The notes under the pieces were generated by a model, which worked only from the letters and a program-made list of their open reading frames with translations, did no database searches and was not told the DNA's origin. A stretch of DNA of 64,000 nt from Dendrocalamus latiflorus (taxonomy: Eukaryota > Streptophyta > Magnoliopsida > Poales > Poaceae). The translations under genes were made by a program, and so were the position numbers. Location of the stretch: NCBI GenBank assembly GCA_017311315.1, contig CM029658.1, positions 34,325,327 through 34,389,326 of the forward strand, written 5' to 3'. Within the stretch, counting starts at the first letter, position 1. The number at the start of each line of letters is the position of its first letter. Below, in pieces: positions 23,375 through 33,599 of the stretch.

Positions 23375-23504
23375 TGCTGATCATCATGCTGCAACTGCCA
23401 GTGCCACGGCTTTATTTTGCATTAACTATGAAGCTTTGCTCAGAGCTACAAAAGCATCGCTGCCGCTATCCATGCTGCTTTGAAAAACAAAGGATATTCC
23501 ATTA
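23375..23504. other. Short unassigned host-like segment
   Basis: Lies between copia C and CACTA element 2 and continues beyond it at 24712. A short open frame is present, with no recognisable family. Confidence 0.3.
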
Positions 23505-24030
23505 GTACACTACTACACAAAACCGTATTACAGATGGTTCAGAAACGTCATCACAAACGGTTTTGTGAATTGTCTGAATTTATGGGTCAGTAATGATACG
23601 AGTTCATCACAGACGGCTTTTGAACCGTCTGTGGTGTAAATATCATAGACGTATTTTAACTAAAACTGTTTGTGATATGTAAATATCACAGACGGTTCTA
23701 GTTAAAACCATCTGTGCTATTTTCTTCTACCCCTAAATCTATTTCTGTTTATTGGCTAGCCTCAGGAAATGCTAGCCATGTCCTCTGAAACAAGCAAATC
23801 AACATGTACATGTATACATCCAATTCACATCTCAATTCATTTCACAAACATAAAACATCCTTTCGCAAATCAATTAATTGAAATGAAAACAAGCAAATAT
23901 AGTATGAAACACAGTACACATTTTATTTTTATTAAGATTAGAGCCTACCATTACAATATCCCCAAATAACAAACAGGTTGTCCATCCAGCTAACACAACA
24001 AGAACAGAGAAAAGCAAAGATCCTCTATGC

Positions 24031-24140
24031 CTAGGCCTTCTCGCCCCTGATGCAGCGCATGAGCTGGATGTCTTTAACTCCCACTATCGTCGGCGTTGAT
24101 TGAGCGCTGCCTTGTGCATTGTTTACTTCGTGGGGGCAAT
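24031..24140 (-). pseudogene. Internally deleted histone H3 captured by CACTA element 2
   Basis: The minus strand begins IAPTK, stop, T where H3 has MARTKQT, so the ATG has become ATT (24140-24138) and Gln5 is again a stop. After further deletion and a frame change it reads TIVGVKDIQLMRCIRGEKA and stops at 24031, nearly the H3 C-terminal end (PKDIQLARRIRGERA). The tail part is shorter than in element 1. A TATAAATA box (24300-24307) lies upstream behind an 18-bp purine repeat. The C-terminus is closer to H3 than in element 1, while the tail is worse. Confidence 0.82.
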
Positions 24141-24153
24141 TATGTATGGGTCA

Positions 24154-24285
24154 AGGAGGAGGAGGAGAACAGCAAGGAGAGAATAGCAAGGAGGAGGAGA
24201 ACAACAAGGAGGAGGAGAACAGTAAAGAGGAGGAGAACAGAAAGGAGGAGGAGAACAGTAAAGAGGAGGAGAACAGAAAGGAGGC
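24154..24285. repeat. ~18-bp purine-rich tandem repeat
   Basis: Unit about GGAGGAGGAGAACAGTAAA, seven or so imperfect copies. It sits between the TATA box and the H3 fragment of CACTA element 2, in what would be the 5' leader. The Arg/Lys-rich plus-strand frame here is a by-product of the repeat. Confidence 0.8.
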
Positions 24286-24299
24286 TGGGTTCTGGTGAT

Positions 24300-24307
24300 T
24301 ATTTATA
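24300..24307 (-). promoter_or_regulatory. TATA box upstream of captured H3 (element 2)
   Basis: Minus strand CTCCCCTATAAATAATCACC. It corresponds to the TATA-like site of element 1 at 14040. Confidence 0.7.
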
Positions 24308-24711
24308 GGGGAGGGAGTGCGAAAGTTTTTGGCGCGGGGATGGAGAGGCGGAGCTATGATCGGTGGGGTGAGGATTGGTGGATTTCTATTGGCTAGGATT
24401 GGGTTGAGGAGGGTCGACGGGACCAGCTGTGAAGTATCACAGATGGTTCTAGATAAGAACCGTCTGTGATATCTGCCATCATCACAGACGGTTCTTATCT
24501 AGAACCGTATGTGATACTTCACAGACAGTTCTTATTAAAAACTATCTGTGATAATGAAGTTATATCACAGATGGTTCGTATTAAAAACCGTCTGTGAAAA
24601 TACCACAGATGGTTATTCGTATAAACCGTCTGTGATACTTGCAACATTGACGGTTCCTAGGAACCGGCTGTAATATAAGCGTCTAGTTTAGCCTCTTTTG
24701 TAGTAGTAGTA

Positions 24712-25020
24712 GCACAAGCATTAGTGTGTATTCATGTCAAAGACTTTACTAATTCAGGTTGCAACTGATTTTGTCATGGATGTGGTGTGATGTATATGTG
24801 TGCGATCCGTAATATCAGCCAATTTTAAACCAATAATACAACCAATTATCGGCCGAATCGGTGGCTGTCAGCCGATATTTGTTTGAAATTCAAATGTTGA
24901 TTTGAAATTTGTGGTCGAAAACTTCCGAAATTGTTCCGATTATCGGCGACACATTAGTTCTATTGCCCCCCCCCCCCGGGGGGTAAAAAAAGAAAACGGT
25001 TTTGAAAACCCTGGTTGGCA
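24712..25020. other. Unassigned AT-rich sequence
   Basis: No gene or repeat family recognised. Contains a C12G6 run at 24966-24983, an unusual homopolymer pair that could be a sequencing weak point. Confidence 0.4.
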
Positions 25021-26135
25021 GAGAGGCCATAGTTGATGCTTAGAATGCCTGCACAGCACGGCAGGTTAAATTAACAGAAATTGCAGAGGTACAAGTGAAC
25101 CTGAAGTTTAGTGGATGCATATTTTGCATGGACACACGGCCCAGCAAGGTCCATTTACCTGGCTGACCAGCGCCAGAAACCAATGAGGCTGAAATATGGA
25201 CAGCAAATAACACTGGCAGCAATGCCATGCTGATCTTACACCTTAGAATGTCTCCCATGAAATGATTGATCTCAGTTATATAGTGTCATGTGTGCAGAGA
25301 ACATGGCGTACAATGTTTGTTTCATTGATTCTTTTCTGCTGAGAACATGACCCAACAATGTGACAATCCAAGTGAATGGTGCAGAAGATTTCCATATGGC
25401 CATGTTTCTTTCATGTCCACCAGCACGAGCAAACACAATGCATATCACCAGTGGAGATACTCCTACATCAATTCTTGTTTATCAAGAAGCACCCTGCTCT
25501 TTAGCATTAACTGACTCGTTCTTATGGAGTCATACGCATCGATTTTCATCGTACACGAAATCATGCCCAGCATCACTGACAAGAACCTGTAACGACTTGT
25601 TCAGTTGAATTTACCTGCAAACGGGACAGGGCTGACTTTACGTTTAGCATCCAATCAGACATAAATTCCCTTTTGACTGGAGGCAACAAGATATGGTTTA
25701 CTAGTCTTTGAACTTGTTAAATTCCAGTTCTTTATTTTTTATATGTGTAAACTGCAGTTCTACTGATCTTTGATAGCTCATGTTTACGACTAGCTAATCT
25801 TGTAGCCTCATAAAAAATTCTGAAAAAAGAAACTATCAACAGCTGCCACTATCCTTGAAATATTTTACACTATGGGAATGAGGAACTAGAACTCAACACG
25901 AACAATACATTACTATAAGAATAAGCGCTTTTTTATAGCAGGGAAAGGCGATCCTCTCCTCGCCTCGGTGCTCAATCAGTAAATGCTAGTTTGCAATCAA
26001 GTAAAAACTGCAAAACCTAGCTAGGTGCTAACTAAGCTGATTGTTCCCAGGCCAAGAAGCTGTACCTCGCAGCCTTCCACTAAATAGTGCAATCCCCATT
26101 AGAATCTGCAGATAAGTCCAAGGAATTTCAAAGGA
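25020..26135. repeat. Duplicated low-copy segment, copy A
   Basis: Collinear with 61780-62835 (copy B) with small indels; for example ACATGACCCAACAATGTGAC and GGGAAAGGCGATCCTCTCC occur in both. The segment holds a minus-strand TATA box and first exon (25159-25228) and, at its right end, the plus-strand exon-like sequence also found at 12917. It looks like a duplicated gene region and not a known transposon. Confidence 0.75.
25159..25228 (-). pseudogene. Possible first exon encoding a signal peptide, copy A
   Basis: The minus-strand ATG at 25228 opens MALLPVLFAVHISASLVSG, a typical hydrophobic secretion signal, ending at a plausible splice donor CAGCCAG/GTAAAT. A TATA box (ACTATATAAC, minus strand near 25277-25286) lies about 50 bp upstream. 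An upstream in-frame ATG (25258) exists here but is followed by a stop in copy B, so the downstream ATG is preferred. No downstream exon was identified and the gene family is unknown. Confidence 0.4.
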
Positions 26136-26277
26136 TTAACCGCACAGAAACTTATAACTCTATATTTGACCCCACAGACCACAAGTTCTGGATCCGCACT
26201 GCCAAGAATCTCACCAAATTGAGCCACCAGTTTATTTCTGAAAAAATAGATTATTTTGTCCTGAGTCCTGTCAAATG
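26028..26277 (+). pseudogene. Exon-like fragment of an unknown gene, copy 2
   Basis: Same 3'-splice-like start as copy 1 (TGATTGTTCCCAG), then AKKLYLAAFH, a stop, IVQSPLESADKSKEFQRINR and an open frame to a stop at 26276. Copy 1 has RK where this copy has H-stop, while this copy retains the base deleted in copy 1, so each is broken in a different place. Confidence 0.45.
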
Positions 26278-26279
26278 AG

Positions 26280-27287
26280 GGTTGCACAAATGAAACTCCA
26301 AGCTGTGATCGTTACCTACGATGCATGCAACTCCGCCGCCGTCGAAACGTCAGTTACCTCATGCGCTCTTAGCTACCCGTCTCGATATGTGGGACTCAGC
26401 ATATGATATGTGAGATTGTATCCTTACATTGCAGCTCCAAGATGAGAGACATTGGCGAGAATCAGTTTAGCAAAGTTGCATCTGGTGATATGAAACTGAA
26501 TTCATGGACCTTACTGGACTTTGGCAAGTCTCCCTACTTTCCTTCATGTGTTTACTCTGCATTAGCTTTACTCATTTCATATGGTCAACTTCTACTGCAA
26601 CATCTTGATTACTCTGTCAAGGGGTAGAGAAATTTTGCTCTTTGATCTTTGAAATCGGACACAAATAATCTTTCTGACTTTGTGGAAGAGCAAAACAATT
26701 CCTATTTTTTTACTTCTAAGTTCAAGACATACCGATACCTATGTTTAGTTCCGATAGAAGTTTTGAGATGGATGTGCCATGCTGCCATGTCCACCTTAGA
26801 ATTCAATTTATGGAAACATGTTCAGATTTTCTACAAATTTTAGTGCCTTAGAATCCTTGAATTTAAGACTTATCATATTATTTAGTGCCTGTATACTGAA
26901 TTACGGTGCAAATTTTACAATTATTTACCGAATTGACAAATGGTTTTGACAAATTACATATGAAAATTTTGGTGCGGCATACCCTTTGGTAAAATCCTGG
27001 GTCCGCCACTGGTGCCACACAATCTTCCACGTCAGGTGCGCGGAGGTGTTCCGTCGGGTTGCACTTGGCACGCTGCTCCCGGGGCCGCCGCTGCCGCTCC
27101 ACCGGCTCCGTCGAGCGGTAGAGAACGGTCACGGCTTCTCCGAACCTCATCGTCGGGGGACCATGAGAATTGGGGTTTGTTCCTGGTGCTCGAAATGGCC
27201 CCACAAGTCAGTCCCGATCTTCGAACTTCCACGATTCCTCCACGTATATGCAGAATTTTTTAGATCAAGATGGATGGACACACTGTT
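26280..27287. other. No gene recognised
   Basis: Mostly AT-rich sequence with short frames and no coding signature. The stretch near 26990-27010 (AAATCCTGGGTCCGCCACTG) resembles sequence common near plant transposon ends, but no partner end was found. Confidence 0.35.
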
Positions 27288-28031
27288 ACACTACATAGAT
27301 GGTCCTAAACAATGAGTGGTCTTAACGAACAAGATTGGTCATACAACTATGGCACAGTCATACGACCATGGCTACTCAACCGTGGTTGTAAGCACCGAGT
27401 AGTCGTAATGATCATGGTCGGTCATACAACCATGATCAATTGAGATTGTTAGACAACACAGGTGGTCGTAAACATCGAGTGGTCGTAACGACTATAGTCA
27501 GTCATACGACCACGGCACAGGCATACGATCACGGCTAAGTGGCGTGGTCATAAGCACAGAGTGGTCGTAATGACTATGGTCGGTCATAGACCATGGCCAA
27601 TCCAGATCCGGATATTCGCACTACAGAAGATAATTTTCCTAGTTTGTTAGGATTCCTTTTTGGCATGAATCCTAACCAACTAGAAAAGTTATCTTCTGTA
27701 GTGCGGATATCCGGATCTTGATTGGCCGTGGTGGTATGACCGACCATGGTCGTTACAACCACTTGGTGCTTACGACCACGCCACTCATCGTATAACTGTG
27801 CCGCGGTCGTATGACCGACCATAGTCGTTACGACCACTCAATGCTTATGACTATTTGTGTAGTTTAACAATTTCGATTGGTCGTGGTCGTATAAACGACT
27901 ATGGTCGTTACGACTACTCGGTGATTATGACCACACCACTCAGCCGTGGTCGTATGACTGTGCCGTGGTCGTATAACCATGCCATGATCGTTACGACCAC
28001 TCATTGCTTATGACCACCAATGTAGTCTAAC
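27288..28031. mobile_element. Foldback element, 744-bp near-perfect hairpin
   Basis: The two halves are inverted copies: the left starts CACTACATAGATGGTCC...AATGAGTGGTC and the right ends GACCACTCATT...ACCAATGTAGTCTAAC. The arms are built of repeated TGGTCGTAACGAC / GTCATACGACCACG motifs and converge on an 85-bp hairpin (27619-27703) with an 11-base loop. Arms are about 365 bp. It has no coding capacity and no clear target duplication. Confidence 0.8.
27619..27703. repeat. Central 85-bp hairpin of the foldback element
   Basis: CACTACAGAAGATAATTTTC pairs with GAAAAGTTATCTTCTGTAGTG, continuing through GTTAGGATTC/GAATCCTAAC around the loop CTTTTTGGCAT. Inverted homology continues outwards through GATCCGGATAT, so it is either the core of the foldback or a small CACTACA-ended element at its exact centre. 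Confidence 0.75.
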
Positions 28032-28680
28032 ACACACGACAACAACACACACGCTCATGGTTGAAAGCTGCAATTGTGACGGCTGGAGTGTTCATATACC
28101 AAGTTGTTTCGGATGTCTGTTACGGGCGTGAAGCTACCATGCCTACATCCCGACACTTGGGCTTCAGATGTGCTTGATGAGGAAATTTGCACAACATAAA
28201 CTACTACAATTCTTACTTGTGCAGCCTGGCCGCTGTGGACGAACAGGAACAACATTCAACACGGAACTGAAACTTTGAAACCGACACGACATGGTTAATG
28301 AAATAATTAACCTGTTTTCGGCGTTGGTGCCTGGCAGCCACATGGAGGTTGCAACGGTTCCCTGACCTCTAATGTGTGACCCACAACGCTTTCGAGCTTA
28401 ACTTTTCCCTAATGTTTAGCTCCTCTCCTTTGCTCCTAAATCAAGTACGAACCATGCAGATTAAGGTTCGGGTTTATTTGTTCAAAAATGTATGGCAGCG
28501 ATCAGTGGTGGACATAGGAATTCCAAAATATGTGTTCGGATCGGAGTTAACAAAATATTATTCAAATAGAAAAAGTAAAGGTCTACAATAGCAAAAATAA
28601 AAAAATACAAACTGTTTTTACTAGAGGTTAAAGAAATTACAAAATAATTAAAAAAAATTACAATTTAACGCGGTGAATCT
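28032..28680. other. No gene recognised
   Basis: AT-rich; short frames on both strands (for example 28055-28255 and 28376-28591) lack any recognisable family or initiation context. Confidence 0.35.
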
Positions 28681-29458
28681 TCATATTTGGATGCGAGAGG
28701 TCACGCCGCAATGGCTTATTATTCACAAAATTCATTAAAGAAAAACGTTCCCAACACTAGCAATTTCTACGGAAAGGATTAGCACCCATTTAGGAAGCTC
28801 GTACACAAGTCTGTAATTCAGGTCGGACTTTGTTTCAACAAGCATAACGTTGTACATATGCCAAATTATTTTAGGGTGCAAATACAAATTGGACCTTGAT
28901 TTTGAGTGTGAATTGGGAAGGACGGAGGTGTTGACTGGACTAAAATCATTTAGGGTGCAAATACAAATTGTTTGACTTAGCTAATACTTGGAAGTGAGAT
29001 GTCATGTCATGATAGCTTATTCTTTAGTAAATTTATTAATGAAAATGCCCTCAGCACTAGCAATATCTATGGGAAGGATTAGCACCCATTGAAGAAGCTC
29101 GTACACAAATTTATATTTCTGGCCCTTTTTTTTGTTTCAACAAGCATAGCGTTGTACATATGCCTAATTATTTAGGGTGCAAATACAAATTGGACCTTGA
29201 TTTTGAGTGCTAATTGGGGAGGACGGAGGTTTTGAGTGGACTAAAATCATTTAGGGTGCAAATATGAATTGTTTGACCTAGCTAATACTTGGAAAGCTAG
29301 ATGTCAAGCCGTGATAGCTTATTCTTCACAAATTTTATTAAAGAAAACACTCTCAACGCTAGTAAATTCTATGGGAAGGATTAGCACCCATTTAAAAAGC
29401 TTGTAGACAAGTCTGTAGTTGAGGTCCTTTTATTTCAACAAGCATAATGTCGTATGTA
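28680..29458. repeat. ~300-bp tandem repeat, left part
   Basis: Two and a half units. Each contains AATTATTTAGGGTGCAAATA, ATTGGACCTTGATTTTGAGT and GGAAGGATTAGCACCCATT, spaced about 300 bp. The third unit is interrupted at 29458 by the Helitron and resumes at 37478. Confidence 0.8.
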
Positions 29459-29599
29459 TCTCTATCTCTACTATTATATAAAGAGGAGTTGGTGGTCATC
29501 GGTGCATTCTCCCTCCTCTCTTCTCAGCCGTCCGATCTAAACATAGGAATCTTGACCATCTATATCCCCTCTCTCCCGCGCTAACTATCCCTCCTCTCC

Positions 29600-32000
29600 A
29601 CTTCCACCTTCGGTTATCCTGTTCTCTCATTCTAAGAGACCATGTGGAGGTGGCCCCTTGTTTGTGATGAGTAATTGACACCGGTTCTGGAAAGTGTGAG
29701 TTTGATTTGTGTGGTTCGTGCCATGTCGTTGCGTGGTGCAATCGGCTTCGGTCGGACCTGGTCGAACTTGGTCGAACGTACTTAGGGTGTTTATTATTCG
29801 TTCCAATCGGTTTGGGCTTTGAGTATTTCTTCTGATGCTAATGTATGGTTACAGTATTTCGAGCGGTGCTATGTGATTTGTTTCTTGCCCATGATGGCTG
29901 CAGGACATCGAGGCGGAGTCGTGGCGAGGCACGGGATGACCGGACTAGGCACAGGCGGTGCTGAGGTCGGAGCGGTCGGGATGTGCCGAAGACGACGAGA
30001 ACTCGAGGTGGTTGCAAAGCTTGGACGGCGAGAAATGAGGAAGCTTCCCGGAAGGTGCAGGAGTGGCGTTTTGGTAAATACGCAAGGCTGCACAAAAGGA
30101 AGCGGATTTAGTTAGAATTAGCGAGTAAAGTGTTGAGGCTTAATGGGCAAAACAAATTTGTAAACCCAATAGGGAAGGCTATAAATAGGGGGGAGTGTCT
30201 CCAGCATGTTGGAGGGCTGGTGAGAGGAGTTAGGGCTTTAATGGGTTAGCTTTGCTCTCTCTTTTGTGCTGTTAGAGAGTTGGTGAGCAGAGCAGAGGAG
30301 GTGTTGCTTTCAGTTTTCCATGTCTCCTGCGTGTGTTCTTGGCTGAGTCCTCTCAGGTTGTGAGATGGAGGATGAGATGATTGTAAACTCTTGATTATCT
30401 AATCACTCATGTCTCTTCATCTAGCTCCGAGATGTTCTCCCTGTGATATGATGTGTGCTTTGATATTGTTTTGCTGCCCTCTGTTTCTTTTAGTTTCTTC
30501 TTTCTTTGCTCTTGGTTGTCCTCTGTGTTCTTGATTTTGAGTTCTTTGTTGTAGTGGCTGTAGATTCTCTTTGCTCTGGGTTTGGGATTGCCTAAAGGCC
30601 ACTTGGCCAGATCATACCTAAAAGCAAAGATTTCTAGAGCATGTTTCTCTTCAAAAGTTTGATCGCTATCAACTTCCCCTGTTTTAACAATTTCTAGGGT
30701 TTACTGTTCACAGTGAGCAGAGGAATCATGTTCTTTTGATTTCCTTGATGAAAAAGTGAATTTGTCTTGTGTTTTTTGTTGAGAGATGACTCTCTGTTGT
30801 GATTGAAAAGGCACAAGCTCAAAAGATTCATGAAGTTCAAGCAATTTGGATTTTACTTCTGTTGCAGTTCTCTTTTTGACAAAATATCTATTCACTGGTT
30901 AATTAGATTTCTGTTCGAATCTTCTTGTTTATGGAGTCAATCGATCTGTTATTTGGTTTGAAGTCCACTTCTTTAATCCTGAGAAGAACCATAAGAATTC
31001 AGACATTTCTTATTTTCGGTTCCTCTACTGTACTTTCTGCGCCTCTTTGTCTTTGCCGGATTTCCTCTTCTCTAATTGGCTATAGGTCCTTTCTTTAGAA
31101 CTTCAATTCTTGTAGTCAAATACCTCTCTTGTTTTGATTTGTCATTGGCTGCAGTTTTTGTGTTTGTTATTTTCAGTCACTTCCTTCTTCGGTCAGTTTT
31201 TTATTAAATCTGAAACAGTCTCTGTTTCCCTGCTTGGCAGTCTGCAAGGATCAGAATTCAAAACCGAAAGTTGCTGTTTTCGGTCAGACTGAGTAGCCGA
31301 AGTTCAGAACCCAGTTTCTCTTCTTAGTTCTGAATTTGCTACAAGTTATGTGCTGTTTTTGGCCTGCTGTTTTCGGTTCTTCTCAGGTTGCCAGTTCTCT
31401 TTTCTTTCTTGGTTGCCTTCCTTCTTTTTGCTGCTTCAGTTTTGTAGTGTCTTAGTCTTTTGTTTTCAGTAGCCCCTTCGTTTAGTCCGTAGTTTAAGCT
31501 TATTTCAGCCAGCACTATTTTTGTCTGTTCTCTGTGGCTGCAATCTGAGAATTAGTGCTTCCTATTTTCAGTTTCTTAGTCTACTTTCGGCTTCTTTTGA
31601 GTACCTCTGTGCCGACCTTTGTCAGGCAGCAAACAAACCCCTTCTCCAGTTTACTTTCCTTTATGGGTTTGCCTTCCTTCTTTCTTTTGCTGCCTCTGCT
31701 TTACAGTTTTTGATTGTGTTTTGACAAAATTGGTAATCTCCGTGTCTTTTGCCTTTTAGTCTTTGTTTTTAGCCAAGTTGTCTTCAATTACTTGTTTCAG
31801 CTAGTGTGACCACAGGAAGTCGTATTTCGGCCTTTTTGGACTAATTCTCAGTCAAAGGTCTGTTTGGATAGCAGTTCATGCTCAGATTTCTTTGCTTCGC
31901 TTTTGTGCTGGGTTGTTTGATTGTTTCTTCAAGTTTTCAGTGAAGCCTTTTTACTCTCTTGCTTCATAGCTTCTATAGCTATCGGAGAAGAATTTTTGGG
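29600..32000 (+). other. Helitron cargo: LTR- or leader-like sequence
   Basis: A TATA box (GGCTATAAATAGGGGG near 30178-30193, plus strand) is followed by a transcript-like region rich in T (30450-31950) containing repeated TTTTCGGTTCTTCTC-type phrases and no long frame. This resembles an LTR plus untranslated leader of a retrotransposon, or a promoter with long 5' UTR. No gag or pol follows. Confidence 0.4.
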
Positions 32001-32740
32001 GAGAATACTTGGGGCGGTTTGAAGGCACCATTCACCCCCCCTCTGTTGCCATTTCGGTCCTACACATTCTCTACAGATCTTTCTCCCACGCTCTCTCCCT
32101 CACAAACCTGTCACCTCATCTCCCCTCTCCCTTCTCACCACCCATCGGGCATCTCCCTACCTCCACCGCCCCAACTCCCCTCTCCCTCCTCACTGGCCAC
32201 TGGGCCTCTCCCCACTGCCACCGCACCATCTCCCATCGCCCTTCCAACTAAGATTTTTTACTACACGAACAATGCGACGAAGCGATTCAGTGGCACGACG
32301 CTTGGTGATAGCGGCTGGTGGATCGGAAAAAGGGTGCTCGATGATGGCAGCCAATGGATTCGAGAGGCATGCTCGGTGACAACAGTCGGTGGATCTAGAA
32401 GGCAGTGATCGATGGTGGCTAGTAGATCCAAGAGACAAGCGCTCGTAGATGGCGGCCATTGGATCCGATGGCCACCCCCTGCTCCCTCCTTGCCCCACCC
32501 CCCGCGGTGCTGTGTCACCACAGTTCTCCTCCCCTTGCCGCACCAGCACCTACTGTTGTCGTTGCTAGGTGCCACGCGGCGGCGGCGGCTTCCTCTTCCT
32601 ACGCTCACCCATGTGGCTCTCCCCCAGCTGCCGCCCAGCGGCCACTCACCCGGTGAGCCTCTCTACCTCCTCCTACTCTTCGCTCAGAGCCCGTCACACT
32701 GTCTAGTGATTTTGGTCTCCTAAGCTGGTCGTAGCTCTGC
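32000..32740. other. Helitron cargo: C-rich coding-like fragments
   Basis: Plus-strand C/T-rich sequence with Pro/Ser/Leu-rich frames (for example 31959-32408 and 32412-32723) and repeated GGCGGCCATTGGATCC/AGCCAATGGATTCG units. No domain is recognised; the frames may be compositional. Confidence 0.3.
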
Positions 32741-32884
32741 TTGGAGAGACTTGTAGATTTTTTCCCTCTCTCGATTATCTAGCTACTCATTGCATATGCC
32801 TTGCGACTTTGCTGCGACGATGCTGATGATTCCTTTGTGCTCTGTGTGTGTTTGGAAGGTGAGGTTTTTGTTAATCTTGATGAT

Positions 32885-33310
32885 TTATAAGTGGTCGAAG
32901 CCACACTCGAAGGCGTGGTCGAAGCAGTCACTAAAGCATTGGTCGAAGCCACACTCGAAAGCGTGGTTAAAGCAATCCTCGAAGCCATGGTCGTAGTAGC
33001 AGTCGAAGCTATAGTAGTTGCAGTCAAACACTCCGAGTAAGTGAGAAGCCGTGGTCGAAGCATCAAGATGATGAGCCATGGTCGAAACTTCGAGTTGATT
33101 AGATGCGCTATGGTCGAAGCTTTGAGTTGATGCGCTGTGGTCATTACGACCAGTTTGTGTGAGTTGTCGCTACGACCAGTGTGTGTTAAGTCGTTATGAC
33201 CAGCGTGTGTTGTTGGAGCAACTGCAGTTTGTGTGTAGTCATTACGACCAGGAGTAGTCGTGGTCATAGAAGTCATGGTCGTAGCAGTAGTGCCCGTGGC
33301 CATGATCATA
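32885..33310. repeat. GTGGTCGAAGC degenerate tandem repeat
   Basis: Many imperfect copies of TGGTCGAAGCCACACTCGAA and TGGTCGTAGCAGT. Shares the TGGTCG/CGACCA core with the larger array to the right and with the foldback element at 27288. Confidence 0.7.
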
Positions 33311-33599
33311 GTTCCATCAAAGTCCCTTCACTATCGCTCCACGATGTAGTGTACATAAGTAGTATCTGACTCTTACAAGTCAGAATATGTAAGAGTCAGT
33401 AAGTATATGTGTGTCCTGTATAATTATGTGTGTATCTATGTATCCAAAATAAATACTCGATCTTACAAGTCAGAGTATGTAAGTCTGTAAGCATATATGT
33501 GTATAATTATCTATGTATCCTAAATAAAGACTCGATCTTACCAGCCAATGTGTGTAAGAGTCTGTAAGCATATGTGTGTAAGAGTCAGTATAGGTGTCC

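Larger units (their letters stand above)
23508..24708 (-). mobile_element. Non-autonomous CACTA element 2 carrying histone H3 sequence (1201 bp)
   Basis: Left end CACTACTACACAAAACC, right end CTCTTTTGTAGTAGTA (last base mutated from G). The perfect 3-bp target duplication is GTA (23505-23507 and 24709-24711). The left end matches the 3' end and the right end the 5' end of the large CACTA at 47492-60706, so the element is in minus orientation. Subterminal arrays of GTCTGTGAT-type motifs occupy both sides. It encodes no transposase. Confidence 0.93.

Noticed and set aside
24096..24308. 70-aa Arg/Glu-rich plus-strand frame
   Set aside because: Direct translation of an 18-bp purine repeat in the leader of the captured H3 fragment, on the wrong strand for it.
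24966..24983. C12G6 run as a possible structured motif
   Set aside because: A single homopolymer pair without flanking structure; slippage or a sequencing artefact is simpler.
30417..30895. Minus-strand frames of 61 and 64 aa in the Helitron
   Set aside because: Gln/Lys-rich translations of the T-rich plus strand, with no start context or family.
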